Source: an uncultured Treponema sp. (GTDB taxonomy: Bacteria > Spirochaetota > Spirochaetia > Treponematales > Treponemataceae). From it: a DNA stretch of 64,000 bases. Shown piece by piece: positions 33,212-42,112 of the stretch; positions within the stretch are counted from its first letter, which is position 1; each line of letters begins with the position of its first letter. The notes under the pieces were generated by a model. That model made no database searches. It was not told the origin of the DNA and worked only from the letters and a program-made list of their open reading frames with translations. Made by a program: the position numbers and the translations under genes. The stretch spans positions 229,733-293,732 of the forward strand of contig CAMKEG010000004.1 in the NCBI GenBank assembly GCA_946411505.1. The letters run 5' to 3'.

Positions 33212-34588
33212 GTGTTTTTAGGGCGAGAGTTGGAATTGGCGGAATTAAGCGCGGAGTTAAAGACTAAGAAAAAATCCGCCATTCTTGTTTACGGCAAGCG
33301 CAGGATAGGCAAGTCGTCCTTGGTTGAACAAGCCGCAAAGTCTTTTGACGGAATTGTAGTAAGCCATCTTTTTTCGAGAACTTCGTATGAAGGCAATTTG
33401 GCGCTTTTGTGCCGCAGCGTTATGGCAGCCTTGAATTTTCCTTCTACGACAAGTTTTGACACGATTTTTGACTTATTCGATTTTGTTCAAAAGCAAAAAA
33501 AACGGATTCTTTTTGTTTTGGACGAGTATCAATATTTTAAGGAGTCGCGAAAAAATGGCGAGGTGGATTCCTATATGCAAGGCATTGTAGACTCTGTTCC
33601 AAACAATATAAAAATCATTTTTTGCGGTTCTTATATTTCAGTCATGAAAGAGCTCTTGCAAGAGGACAATCCGCTGTTTGGCCGTTTTACAAAAGTTTTG
33701 CGAATCGAAGAATTTGATTATTTGGACGCCGCGCGCTTTTATCCTGGCCTTAGCGTCCGGGAAAAAATCAGGTTTTATTCCGTTTTTGGAGGGTCGCCGT
33801 ATGTTCTTGCGAACCTTGATTATAAGAAGCCGCTTGAAGAAAACATCAAGAAAAACCTTATCTCGCAAGACAGCCTTTTGCGTTCGTACATCGAAAACAT
33901 TATGCTTCGCGAAATTCAGAAAAACTATGATGTGAGAATTTTGGAGGCGATTGGAAACGGCAAGAAGCGCTACAATGAAATCCAAAATCTTGTTGGAATG
34001 AATGATTCGGGGCTTTTGGACAAGCAGCTTAAAAATCTTATGGGCATGGAAACCGTTGAAAAAGTCTTTCCAATCAATAAGCCTAAAGACAAAAAAAAGC
34101 AGTTCTATGAAATCAAGGACAACTTGATGCGATTTTACTTTACTTTTATTTTTGCGAATGAAGCCTTGATTTCAAAATTTGGCCGTGCCGTTTTTTTTGA
34201 AAACATTATCGCGCCGGCATTGAATACATTTGTTTCATACAGGTTTGAAGGAATTGCAAACCAGTATTTTAAGCGTTTGGCGCAAAATGGAAAACTGCGG
34301 GGCGTGACTGATTTTGGGTCTTACTGGTATGACGACCCCAAAAAAGGCATGAATGGTCAGTTTGATTGCGTTTTAAAAGATGCAGGCGGCTACGATTTTT
34401 ACGAAGTCAAGTTTTATGAAAAGCCTATGCCCCGATCTGAATGTGAATCGGAAGAAAAAGAGGTTCGCGCTCTTGTGGAGCCTAATTGCAATAGAATCGG
34501 CTTTGTTTGCTCCTCTGGATTTTCGTTCAAGTCAAAGGAATATAATTTGATTTCTGGCAAGGAGATTTATGACAAGGACCTTTTATGA
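33212..34588 (+). CDS. ATPase_2/DUF234-type ATP-binding protein, 458 aa
   Basis: STAND-like ATPase: FLGRELELAEL start, Walker A VYGKRRIGKSSL (residues ~27-38), Walker B ILFVLDEYQYF (~105-115), the 'GSYISVMKELL' and 'FYPGLSVREKIRFYSVFGGS' blocks of ATPase_2 (PF01637), a winged-helix part (KKRYNEIQNLVGMNDSGLLD), and a C-terminal DUF234 domain with 'FDCVLKDAGGYDFYEVKF' that resembles a PD-(D/E)xK nuclease core. Function in bacteria is unclear; NTP-driven DNA handling is inferred. Starts with GTG 5 nt after AAGGAG. Its stop overlaps the next gene's ATG (ATGA). Confidence 0.8.
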   Translation: MFLGRELELAELSAELKTKKKSAILVYGKRRIGKSSLVEQAAKSFDGIVVSHLFSRTSYEGNLALLCRSVMAALNFPSTTSFDTIFDLFDFVQKQKKRILFVLDEYQYFKESRKNGEVDSYMQGIVDSVPNNIKIIFCGSYISVMKELLQEDNPLFGRFTKVLRIEEFDYLDAARFYPGLSVREKIRFYSVFGGSPYVLANLDYKKPLEENIKKNLISQDSLLRSYIENIMLREIQKNYDVRILEAIGNGKKRYNEIQNLVGMNDSGLLDKQLKNLMGMETVEKVFPINKPKDKKKQFYEIKDNLMRFYFTFIFANEALISKFGRAVFFENIIAPALNTFVSYRFEGIANQYFKRLAQNGKLRGVTDFGSYWYDDPKKGMNGQFDCVLKDAGGYDFYEVKFYEKPMPRSECESEEKEVRALVEPNCNRIGFVCSSGFSFKSKEYNLISGKEIYDKDLL

Positions 34589-35628
34589 AGCGTAAAAATC
34601 TTTTTACAACCTCATTATTCGCCGTCACGCTGTTTTTGGCCTGGCCTTTGCCCGCGCAAGGCTCATTTGAATGGAAGTCCGCGTCTCCAAAAAGCCTTGG
34701 GCTGGACGAGAAAAAAATCGGGGCCTTTTTGGCGGAGCTTCCAGACACGCTGGTGACTAGCTGCGTCATCGTTAAGGACGGAACAATCGCAAGCGAATAT
34801 TACAAGGCGGGCTATGGCGCGGATTCCGTTTTTAGCATGCAGTCGGTTTCCAAAAGCGTGACAAGCGCGATTGTAGGAATCGCGATTCAGCAGGGCTACT
34901 TTAATTTGGACGACGCAATCTCGCAGTTTTTTCCTGAGGCAAAAAACTTGGCCGTTTGCCGGGGCGAGTCAAAGGCGCTTTTTGAAAAAATCACCGTGCG
35001 ACACTTGCTTACAAACACAAGCGGCCTTGTCTCAACCGACAGCGCCGTTTGGGGCCAGTGGAGGGCCAGCGGCGACTGGATAAAATTTTTGTTCGACAGG
35101 CCGATGCTGCATGAGCCTGGAAAAGTCTTTGAGTATTCAACCGGAAACACGCACTTATTGGCGGCGATCGTCCAGCGGACCACAAAAAAATCCCTGGACC
35201 AATACGGCCGCAAAGTTTTGTTCGAGCCGCTGGGCATGCAAGGCGCGCGCTTTGACGCGGGGCCTGAAGGCGTTGGCGACGGCGGGAACGGTTTTCACAT
35301 GACCGCGCGCGACATGGCCCGCTTTGGCCTTTTGTACTTGCAAGGCGGCGTTTGGCAGGGAAAGCGAATCGTTCCCGCGGAATGGGTGGAAGAATCAATA
35401 AAGATTCAAGTTCCCAAGCAAGCGCGCTACGGATTTCAGTGGTGGGTCCGCTGGTTTGGAAAGAGCGAGGCGCGCGGATTTTTCGCGCACGGTTGGGGCG
35501 AGCAAGTCATCGCCGTCCTTCCTTCAAAAAATCTTGTCGTGACTTTTTCCAGCCGCGAGCCGGACAACCGCAAGAACGCTACCTACTGGCGCTGGATTGG
35601 CGATATTGTTGATTCGCTTAACCCCTGA
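34585..35628 (+). CDS. Secreted serine hydrolase (class C beta-lactamase fold), 347 aa
   Basis: Signal peptide MKRKNLFTTSLFAVTLFLAW, cut after PLPAQG. Active-site motifs: SVSK (nucleophile Ser and Lys, near residue 92, in MQSVSKSVTSA), YSTGN (Tyr, near 190, the YxN element) and HGWGEQ (third motif, near 303). These place it in the penicillin-binding/esterase group (PF00144); substrate may be an ester or D-peptide. Overlaps the ATPase stop by 4 nt and so is translated with it, an odd cytosolic/periplasmic pairing. Its 3' end overlaps the converging proA by 11 nt. Confidence 0.85.
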   Translation: MKRKNLFTTSLFAVTLFLAWPLPAQGSFEWKSASPKSLGLDEKKIGAFLAELPDTLVTSCVIVKDGTIASEYYKAGYGADSVFSMQSVSKSVTSAIVGIAIQQGYFNLDDAISQFFPEAKNLAVCRGESKALFEKITVRHLLTNTSGLVSTDSAVWGQWRASGDWIKFLFDRPMLHEPGKVFEYSTGNTHLLAAIVQRTTKKSLDQYGRKVLFEPLGMQGARFDAGPEGVGDGGNGFHMTARDMARFGLLYLQGGVWQGKRIVPAEWVEESIKIQVPKQARYGFQWWVRWFGKSEARGFFAHGWGEQVIAVLPSKNLVVTFSSREPDNRKNATYWRWIGDIVDSLNP

Positions 35629-36892
35629 TTTGGCCGTCGCCGTCGATGAGGTACTTTACGGTTGTGAGAGCCTCAAGGCCCATCGGGCCGCGGATGTGAA
35701 GCTTTTGCGTGCTGATTCCAAGCTCGGCGCCAAAGCCAAATTCAAAGCCGTCGGTAAAGCGCGTTGAGGCGTTGACGTAAACGCAGGCCGCGTCCACTTT
35801 GCTTTGGAAGGCGCGGGCGCGCGCCCTGTTGTTGGTCACAATCGATTCGCTGTGCTTGGTGTTGTGGGCGTTTATGTATTCTATCGCGTCGTCAACGTCT
35901 TTTACGCTTTTTACGACGCATTCGTAATCCAAAAATTCATTTCCGTAATCTTGGTCCGTCGCTTCTACGACGCAGTCGGGCCTTCCGTTTTTTTGAGCGG
36001 AACTTTTTAGCGCTCCGATGCAGTCAGTGTCTGCGTGAAAAGTCACGCGGCCTGCAAAGCGTTCCTCAAGCGCGGGCAAAAATTTTTCCAAAACATTTTG
36101 GTTTACCAAAATCGCTTCTATCGCGTTGCAAACTCCGGGGCGTTGGATCTTAGCGTTCTCCGCGATGTCAAGCGCCATGTCCAGGTCGCCTTGGTCGTCA
36201 ACATAAAGGTGGCAGACTCCGCTTCCGGTTTCGATTACGGGAATGCGGGCGTTTTGCACGACGCTTTGGATAAGCTTTTTTCCGCCTCGGGGAAGAACCA
36301 CGTCTATCAAGCCGCGCGCGTTCAATATTTTGTCAACGTCGGAATGGTCTTGGCTTTCCAAAAGCTCAATCGCAGCCGCGACTCCGTCCTGGCAAGAAGA
36401 AAGGCCTTCTTTTATCGCGGCGCAAATCGCTTTGTTTGACTCCAAAGCCGCCGAAGAGCCGCGAAGCAAAATCGCGTTTCCGCTTTTGTAGGCAAGGCAA
36501 AAAGCGTCAACCGTAACGTTGGGGCGGCTTTCGTAAATTATGCAAACCACTCCAAGCGGAACCCTGACGCGCTTTATCTGAAGGCCCTTGGGGCTTTCCC
36601 AGCCGCCTTCGACTTTTCCGATTGGGTCTTCGTGGTCGATTACGATTTGAACGCCTTGGCAAATGGAATCAAGTCGCGCGTCGTTTAGGCTTAGGCGGTC
36701 GATTAGCGGCTCGCTGGTTCCGTTTTTGCGCGCGTTGTCCACGTCGATTTGGTTGGCTTTTAAGATTGCCGCGCGGTTTTTGTTTATCGAATCGATAACG
36801 CTTTTAAGCGCGGCGTTTTTTTGGCTTGCGTTTTGAAGGGCAAGAATGGAGGCGGCGCTTTTTAGTCCGCCGCAAATTCGCTCAAGGTCCAT
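35618..36892 (-). CDS. proA: Glutamate-5-semialdehyde dehydrogenase (gamma-glutamyl phosphate reductase), 424 aa
   Basis: Aldehyde-dehydrogenase fold of the ProA type. Visible: 'PLGVVCIIYESRPNVTVDAF' (~103-122), 'GNAILLRGSSAALESN', 'PRGGKKLIQSVV', the catalytic Cys region 'KIQRPGVCNAIEAILVN' (Cys ~253) and the ending 'FTDGFEFGFGAELGISTQKL'. It reduces gamma-glutamyl phosphate, the ProB product, in proline synthesis. Starts 9 nt after the 175-aa gene, so these two are co-transcribed from the promoter at 37435. Normal family length. Confidence 0.93.
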   Translation of the reverse strand: MDLERICGGLKSAASILALQNASQKNAALKSVIDSINKNRAAILKANQIDVDNARKNGTSEPLIDRLSLNDARLDSICQGVQIVIDHEDPIGKVEGGWESPKGLQIKRVRVPLGVVCIIYESRPNVTVDAFCLAYKSGNAILLRGSSAALESNKAICAAIKEGLSSCQDGVAAAIELLESQDHSDVDKILNARGLIDVVLPRGGKKLIQSVVQNARIPVIETGSGVCHLYVDDQGDLDMALDIAENAKIQRPGVCNAIEAILVNQNVLEKFLPALEERFAGRVTFHADTDCIGALKSSAQKNGRPDCVVEATDQDYGNEFLDYECVVKSVKDVDDAIEYINAHNTKHSESIVTNNRARARAFQSKVDAACVYVNASTRFTDGFEFGFGAELGISTQKLHIRGPMGLEALTTVKYLIDGDGQIRG

Positions 36893-36901
36893 AGGCGCGC
36901 C

Positions 36902-37429
36902 TTAGTAGTTGGCCAAGAAGAACATTCCCAAAAGCATTGCCACGCGGGCTTTCTTTTGCTCCCATTCATGCTCTTTTGGAAGGCTGTTCATGTAAAGCCA
37001 GAAAATTCCGAACTCCGGATCTATGCGCAAGGAGTATTCCTCAAAGTCGCCGTTTTTGGATTGGTTTCCGAACATCAAGTAAACCACGTCGCCGACGATT
37101 TGCAAAAGCGTTGGATAGGATTTGTTCCATTCGCCTTTTGAAATCGCCTCGCAGTATTCGTTCAATTTGTAAAGAACGTTTTCCTTTAGTTCCGCGTCAG
37201 ATTTTTCTATCCATGTTTTTTGAATCAAGAGCGAAAGATTTTTTTGGAAGCTTGAAGCGAGCTTGCTTTCAAACTCTCCGGCTTCCTTGGAAAAAAGATT
37301 TTTGTTTGCGCCAAACGCTTCGGCCAACGTGTCCGCCGCCGCCACGAAATTTTTTCCTTCCACAAATTCAGAAATGGCGCCTAAAATTTTTTTATCTACA
37401 TAACTGTTTATCGTTTTGTCAAAAGTCAT
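36902..37429 (-). CDS. Hypothetical protein, 175 aa
   Basis: All-helical, soluble, Lys/Glu/Phe rich (KILGAISEFVEGKNFVAAAD; LIQKTWIEKSDAELKENVLY), ending in a hydrophobic helix (RVAMLLGMFFLANY). No motif recognised. Promoter TTGAAT-17-TAAAAT ends 5 nt before the ATG, making the mRNA leaderless. Its product is unrelated to proline synthesis by sequence, but it always runs ahead of proA here. Confidence 0.65.
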   Translation of the reverse strand: MTFDKTINSYVDKKILGAISEFVEGKNFVAAADTLAEAFGANKNLFSKEAGEFESKLASSFQKNLSLLIQKTWIEKSDAELKENVLYKLNEYCEAISKGEWNKSYPTLLQIVGDVVYLMFGNQSKNGDFEEYSLRIDPEFGIFWLYMNSLPKEHEWEQKKARVAMLLGMFFLANY

Positions 37430-37434
37430 AATTC

Positions 37435-37463
37435 ATTTTACTTGTTATGAAAAAAATATTCAA
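37435..37463 (-). promoter_or_regulatory. Leaderless promoter of the 175-aa gene and proA
   Basis: Minus strand TTGAAT (37458-37463), 17 nt, TAAAAT (37435-37440), GAATT, ATG at 37429. Confidence 0.7.
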
Positions 37464-37526
37464 GGGTTATTTGCGCGTTGACTTTAAAACATAGTTTATG
37501 AATTAAGGAAAAAATCAAAAATTATA

Positions 37527-37555
37527 GTGACAAAAAAATTACCTTATGTTATAGT
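37527..37555 (+). promoter_or_regulatory. Promoter of the MBOAT/SGNH operon
   Basis: GTGACA (37527-37532), 17 nt, TATAGT (37550-37555) with an extended TGT before the -10. Immediately followed by a near-palindrome TAGTTAACGTTACTA at the presumed transcription start. Confidence 0.65.
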
Positions 37556-37618
37556 TAACGTTACTAGTATTTGTATACAGTTTTTTAAATTTAATAAGCG
37601 AGGTAATTGAACAATCCC

Positions 37619-39055
37619 ATGTCTTTCATATCGCTTTCTTTTGCAGTGTTTTTTTTAGTTCTTGTAATTTTGTACCGCGCAGCCATCCAGTTTGGCAAGC
37701 ATTCTGTCTTAACTCAAAAAATTATTTTGTTGGTCGCGAGCCTTGTATTTTATGCATGGGCGGATTTGCGCTTTGTTCCATTTCTCGCTTACGCAATTGC
37801 CGTCTCTTATTTAGGCGGACTGTGTATGGAACGAAGGCGGCATAGACGTTTTCACCTATTTTTGTTTGTCGCCATTTGTCTCGCGCCGCTGTTGTTCTTT
37901 AAATATGCGCCGAGAGAATTTCATCCAAACGTCATTTTTCCTTTGGGAATATCCTTTTTCACATTTCAGAGCGTCGGTTATATTGCGGACATTTACAAAC
38001 AAAAAATAACGGCTGAGCGCAATCCGCTCGATGTCGCGCTTTTTGTATGCTTTTTTCCAACTGTTACAAGCGGCCCTATCCAGCGCGCTGGAAGCCTTAT
38101 CCCGCAATTCAATAAAGTCCACGGCTTTGATTATGGCGACGCTACCGACGGCCTTAAACTCTTCGCGTGGGGAATGTTCAAGAAGCTTGTCATTGCCGAT
38201 AGAATCGCCCTTTATGTAAATTATGTTTACGGAAATGTCGCCGGGCAATACGGCCTCGCTTTATTGCTGGCCACTCTCTTATATTCTTTCCAAATATACT
38301 GCGACTTTTCGGGCTATACTGATATGGCCGCGGGCGCCGCGCGTTATTTGGGGTTCGACATAGGAAAAAACTTTGACCATCCATATTTGTCCAAGTCTGT
38401 CGGCGAGTTTTGGCGGCGTTGGCATATATCGCTTAGTTCGTGGCTGCGCGATTATGTCTATATTCCTCTTGGCGGAAGCCGTGTCGCCCTTCCGCACGTT
38501 TACATAAACCTCATTGCCACATTTTTGGCGAGCGGAATTTGGCACGGCTCTACTTGGAACTTTGTCATTTGGGGCTTGCTGCATGGATTTTTTTTGTGTG
38601 GGGAGAGGATGACAAAAGAAATCCGGGAAAGAATGAAAATTCCCTCCTGGCTGAATGTTGTTGTGACTTTTTTCTTGGTCACGTTCGCGTGGATTTTCTT
38701 TCGCGCGCGCAATCTTGCCGAGGCCGCCGCTGTCATAAAAAAAATCGCCGTCGCTCCAACAGAAATAGTTCCGTTTATAAGTTTGGCTAAATCGGAAGGC
38801 CTTAAAGAGGCTTTGCACAAAATGCTTTCGATGGTGACAGAATCTGGCGGCGCGACAAAGGGCATGGCGCAAACAATTTGTTTGCTCACGTCATTTGTCG
38901 TCGCTAGCCTTGCGACTTTAAAAAAGCCGGGGCTTGACCTAGTTCGCGGACAAAAGACTGTGGTCAGATGGACGCTTTATTTGGCTTTGGCGTTTGCGAC
39001 AATGTTTTTTATGTCATCGTCATATTCTGGAAATTTCATTTACCAAAGTTTTTAG
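37619..39055 (+). CDS. MBOAT-family membrane O-acyltransferase (AlgI/DltB/PatA-like), 478 aa
   Basis: About ten transmembrane segments and the MBOAT signatures 'SVGEFWRRWHISLSSWLRDY' followed by VYIPLGG, and 'ASGIWHGSTWNFVIWGLLHG' with the catalytic His309. Such proteins move acyl groups across the inner membrane onto an exported glycan or peptidoglycan. The next gene is an SGNH protein, the usual partner. The start is unsure: a TTG at 37607 lies 3 nt after GAGG, the ATG at 37619 lies 15 nt after it; the ATG matches the MSF-x-SLSFxxFF start common in the family. Confidence 0.88.
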   Translation: MSFISLSFAVFFLVLVILYRAAIQFGKHSVLTQKIILLVASLVFYAWADLRFVPFLAYAIAVSYLGGLCMERRRHRRFHLFLFVAICLAPLLFFKYAPREFHPNVIFPLGISFFTFQSVGYIADIYKQKITAERNPLDVALFVCFFPTVTSGPIQRAGSLIPQFNKVHGFDYGDATDGLKLFAWGMFKKLVIADRIALYVNYVYGNVAGQYGLALLLATLLYSFQIYCDFSGYTDMAAGAARYLGFDIGKNFDHPYLSKSVGEFWRRWHISLSSWLRDYVYIPLGGSRVALPHVYINLIATFLASGIWHGSTWNFVIWGLLHGFFLCGERMTKEIRERMKIPSWLNVVVTFFLVTFAWIFFRARNLAEAAAVIKKIAVAPTEIVPFISLAKSEGLKEALHKMLSMVTESGGATKGMAQTICLLTSFVVASLATLKKPGLDLVRGQKTVVRWTLYLALAFATMFFMSSSYSGNFIYQSF

Positions 39056-39067
39056 TTGAGGTATGTT

Positions 39068-40123
39068 ATGAGAAAGAAATTTTTGATAAAAGTCTTTTTT
39101 CTTGCGCTTGCGATTTCATCGATTCCTTTAAGCGCGATTTACTTTGATACCTTCAACGTTTTTCATTGGAAGAACATTCGTTTTACTAAAGCTGACCCTA
39201 ATAAGAATTATATTAAGACACAATACATCGTTCACAATCCCAAAAAATTCAATGCCTTTGTTTTTGGTTCGTCTCGCGTCGGAGCGATTCCAAAAGACGC
39301 GCTTCCTAAAACTCTTGGCGGCGATCAATTGCGTTGGTACAACATGACCAATCCTCACGCGATTCCCTCTGAGCACTATTATGCAATTCAAACTTTTGAA
39401 AAAAATGGAGTGGACATAAAGATGATTCTGCTCGCCTTTGACGACATTTCGATGTTCTCTGCCATTGAGCATCACTATAATTTGCTTTTGACGATTCCTT
39501 ATAAAGTTTACGAGGAGAACAAATTTAATTTTTACAAGCCCTATCTCATAAAATTTACGGCTCCTTCCATAATGAAAGAAGTTCTTTTGTATGATCCTGA
39601 AAAATACAAAGACAAGACAGAATCTTTTTACTCTTATGGAGACACTTGGGGGTCGGATTTTTCGCTTACGGAAAATCCTAAAATGGAACAGTTCAAATCA
39701 TTCCACACGTCGACCTATACGCAAAAAAACGCGCATATGGATATAGAAAAAATTTCCAAGCTTTGTCAAGAAAAAGGAATAAAACTTGTGTTGTTTACAA
39801 ATCCCTTGTACAAAGCGACATATTTGGACAGCGTAAGGGACGGTTATTTTGACTTTTTGCGTTTGGTCGCCAACTCTTGCGAGTTCTACAATTTTTCTAC
39901 ATTAAACAACTATACTTTGGGCGAAAGATATTTTTTGGAAGGCTCGCATTATTGTCCTGCCCTAGGCCTTATAATTGAAAAATACCTTTTTGGCTCTGAA
40001 GAAGATCGTCAACAAATCAGAGATGAAGCAGGTGACGAACTATTTGGCGTCAAAGTGAGTTCTGAGAATGTTGATTTTGTTATCGGAGAACTGAAAAAAC
40101 AATTGGAGAAATTGGCGGAGTAA
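39068..40123 (+). CDS. SGNH-like O-acetylation partner protein, 351 aa
   Basis: N-terminal membrane anchor or signal (MRKKFLIKVFFLALAISSIP) followed by a periplasmic domain. FVFGSSRVG (S68 or S69) is the SGNH nucleophile block, and 'FLEGSHYCPALG' near residue 301 may supply the His; the Asp partner is not obvious. The fold and position after the MBOAT gene match AlgJ/AlgX/DltD-type proteins that take the acyl group to its acceptor polymer. GAGG stands 6 nt before the ATG; an upstream TTG (39056) is less likely. AT-rich compared with the flanking genes. Confidence 0.75.
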   Translation: MRKKFLIKVFFLALAISSIPLSAIYFDTFNVFHWKNIRFTKADPNKNYIKTQYIVHNPKKFNAFVFGSSRVGAIPKDALPKTLGGDQLRWYNMTNPHAIPSEHYYAIQTFEKNGVDIKMILLAFDDISMFSAIEHHYNLLLTIPYKVYEENKFNFYKPYLIKFTAPSIMKEVLLYDPEKYKDKTESFYSYGDTWGSDFSLTENPKMEQFKSFHTSTYTQKNAHMDIEKISKLCQEKGIKLVLFTNPLYKATYLDSVRDGYFDFLRLVANSCEFYNFSTLNNYTLGERYFLEGSHYCPALGLIIEKYLFGSEEDRQQIRDEAGDELFGVKVSSENVDFVIGELKKQLEKLAE

Positions 40124-40150
40124 AAAATCCGTCTCCGCTCGCGCTCCTCC

Positions 40151-41047
40151 CTAATACCCCATCCTTGTAAACGACACGCTGCCCGCCGTTTCGTCCACGG
40201 TCACAAGGCCAAAAACTTTGTCTTCCAAATAGGCGCCGATGACCACTTCCTTGAAGTTTCCAAAGTCGTAGTTTAATGGGTCGTGCTTGTGGCCTTCAAA
40301 GACGTACTTTACGTTTGTTCGCGCAAAGTCGCTGATTAGGCGGGCGCGTTCGGTGACGTCGCCAAGCGCAAAGTAAAAGATTCCGCCTGCGTAAAGCGGG
40401 TAGTGCATGAAAACAATCTTTGGCCTCGCGCTCGCGGCCATCGCGTTTTCCAAGAATTCGATTTGGTTGGCGCCCAAAGTTCCGTTGCCTGTGTCCAAAA
40501 ACCAAAAGTCAAAGTTGTTTTTTCCGCCGGCGTTCAGCGTGAAAGTGTAGAAGGATGTGTATGGATAAATTCGCGTACGCCATGTTTCCCAGCCGTTGTT
40601 GTACAAGTCATGGTTTCCCAAAATTGAGTAAACCTTAAAATCATTTATTCCAAGCGCGTCGTTTGCGGCCGCAATCCAGCGGGAGGCGGTGGCGTTGAAA
40701 AAATCCGCTTCCGAGGAATGGCCGCCGTCAAGCGTGTCGCCTATGTTCACCATAAAGCGGGGACGCAGCGCGGGGTCGGGGTTTTTCAAAAGGCTTTTGA
40801 AGATTTGCAGAAATGCCTCTTCCTTTCTGGCTATGTGGCTGTTTCCAAAATGACTGTCCGTAAAAACGATGAAACTGTATTTTGAACCGCTTCCAACTTG
40901 AGGAATGTTTTTTCCGGAAAGAACAAGCGCGCTGGAGGCCCTGCTTTCAACTTCTTCCTCTCCGAACAAAAACGGCGGAAAGCCGTAGTTGCACGAGCAT
41001 AAAAGCGCGGAAATAAAAATGGCGGCGGCAAACAATGACTTTTTCAA
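40151..41047 (-). CDS. Metallophosphoesterase lipoprotein, 298 aa
   Basis: Signal MKKSLFAAAIFISALLCSC with lipidation at C17 or C19. Calcineurin-type motifs in order: FTDSHFGNSH (DxH), NIGDTLDGGH (GD), LGNHDLYNNG (GNHD), MHYPLY (His) and FEGHKHDP (GHxH); all metal ligands present. It is likely an extracytoplasmic phosphatase or phosphodiesterase. The start is a TTG at 41045-41047, overlapping the previous gene's TGA (TTGA) with GAGG 8 nt upstream; the longer frame upstream would run inside that gene. The coupling suggests joint function with the outer-membrane protein. Confidence 0.85.
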   Translation of the reverse strand: MKKSLFAAAIFISALLCSCNYGFPPFLFGEEEVESRASSALVLSGKNIPQVGSGSKYSFIVFTDSHFGNSHIARKEEAFLQIFKSLLKNPDPALRPRFMVNIGDTLDGGHSSEADFFNATASRWIAAANDALGINDFKVYSILGNHDLYNNGWETWRTRIYPYTSFYTFTLNAGGKNNFDFWFLDTGNGTLGANQIEFLENAMAASARPKIVFMHYPLYAGGIFYFALGDVTERARLISDFARTNVKYVFEGHKHDPLNYDFGNFKEVVIGAYLEDKVFGLVTVDETAGSVSFTRMGY

Positions 41048-41775
41048 AACATGAACCTCGTGTTGCATTTTACGACAATTTGGTTTACGTGCGCTACGGA
41101 AGCGTAAAAATCCGTCATGCTCAATTCCGCTTCGGCGCCAAGGCGGACCTTTTGCTTTATGTTGTAGGCCGCGCCAAAAGTCCATTGGGGGCAAAAGAAA
41201 AGCGGATAGCGGTAAAAGCTGTAGCTTCCGAGCGCGGCAAAAAGCTCCACGCCGTTTGGCCAAAGCTTGTCGAACTCAACGCAAATTACAGGATCCGCGT
41301 CCGTAATGAAAAAATTTTTCAGCGCGTCAAAAGTCGTTATTCGCCAAGAATAGCCTATGCGCGCCGCGACGGTCAGACCGCGCTTGGAAATCCAGCGGGC
41401 TTCAAATTCCTCAAAGATGTCGCGCTCAAAAAATGAATTGGAATAGCGCTGCATGTGGTAGCTTGTCGCCGCGCCCAAGCGCCAAACGCCTTTTTCCTGA
41501 TAAATCGCGAATGGAAGGTAAGAACTGCGCAGCGTAAAGTCGATTGTCCGCGAGTCGATTTTAAAGCCGGTCGTGGCTTGGAATGGCTGCCAGTCAAAGT
41601 TGTATTCAACGGAAGCGAACGGCTGGTTCCTGCGTATGCCGCGATTTAAGGAGCTTCCAAAGTCAAATTGAATCCATTGTCTTGGGCGTTTTTCAATTGG
41701 AAGCGTTTCTATGTTGGCAAAGGCGCAAAAGAGCGTTATAAATAGAAAAAAGATTAAGGCTGATAACTTTTTCAT
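41044..41775 (-). CDS. Outer-membrane-type protein, 243 aa
   Basis: Signal peptide MKKLSALIFFLFITLFCAFA, cut before NIETL. The mature part alternates aromatic and polar residues (WIQFDFGSSLN, FASVEYNFDWQPF, LRSSYLPFAIY, ARIGYSWRITTF) and ends in Phe (CNTRFMF), as expected of an outer-membrane beta-barrel; about ten strands could fit. No family recognised. Stop overlaps the start of the metallophosphoesterase gene. The tRNA-Ala terminator lies just upstream. Confidence 0.7.
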   Translation of the reverse strand: MKKLSALIFFLFITLFCAFANIETLPIEKRPRQWIQFDFGSSLNRGIRRNQPFASVEYNFDWQPFQATTGFKIDSRTIDFTLRSSYLPFAIYQEKGVWRLGAATSYHMQRYSNSFFERDIFEEFEARWISKRGLTVAARIGYSWRITTFDALKNFFITDADPVICVEFDKLWPNGVELFAALGSYSFYRYPLFFCPQWTFGAAYNIKQKVRLGAEAELSMTDFYASVAHVNQIVVKCNTRFMF

Positions 41776-41793
41776 CTCTCAAAAAAAAATCAG

Positions 41794-41820
41794 AAAAAAA
41801 AACGGCGTTGTTCACGCCGT
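41794..41820 (-). terminator. Terminator of the tRNA-Ala transcript
   Basis: Minus strand ACGGCG-tgaacaa-CGCCGT followed by eight T. It sits between the tRNA and the 243-aa gene. Confidence 0.85.
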
Positions 41821-41828
41821 CTTGTTAG

Positions 41829-41902
<74 letters not shown>

Positions 41903-41915
41903 AAACAGTAAAGGC

Positions 41916-41944
41916 ATTTTAGTAAAAAAAATAAGTTTTGTCAA
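41916..41944 (-). promoter_or_regulatory. Promoter of tRNA-Ala
   Basis: Minus strand TTGACA (41939-41944), 17 nt, TAAAAT (41916-41921), about 13 nt before the mature 5' end. Confidence 0.85.
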
Positions 41945-41956
41945 TACCTAAAAATA

Positions 41957-42074
41957 AAAAAAGCGCTCCCGCGGGAATCCGTACGGCTGCGAACGAGGTG
42001 CTTTTAGGGCAAAGCGAAAGCTTAACGCGTCCTAAGTTCGCCCCGTCCGGCCTTCCCGCTCCGCGCTTTTTTTT
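41957..42074. repeat. Structured intergenic repeat, copy 2
   Basis: Same core as copy 1 at 9064-9175 (CGGCTGCGAACGAGGTGC at 41984; CGCGTCCTAAGTTCGCCCCG ending 42045). Outer arms differ from copy 1 but still pair with each other: AAAAGCGC..GCGGGAA..CCG left, CGG..TTCCCGC..GCGCTTTT right. On the minus strand the element ends in a T-run, so here it may also end the GerMN transcript. Confidence 0.75.
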
Positions 42075-42112
42075 CAGTTACCAAAATTGTTGTTGAAAAA
42101 TGCCTTTGTGTT

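Noticed and set aside
41048..41263. Longer N-terminus of the metallophosphoesterase
   Set aside because: It would run through the neighbour's coding sequence and hide the lipoprotein signal that starts at the TTG at 41047.
41821..41828. Encoded CCA end of tRNA-Ala
   Set aside because: The discriminator A is followed by CTAAC on the minus strand, so CCA must be added after transcription.
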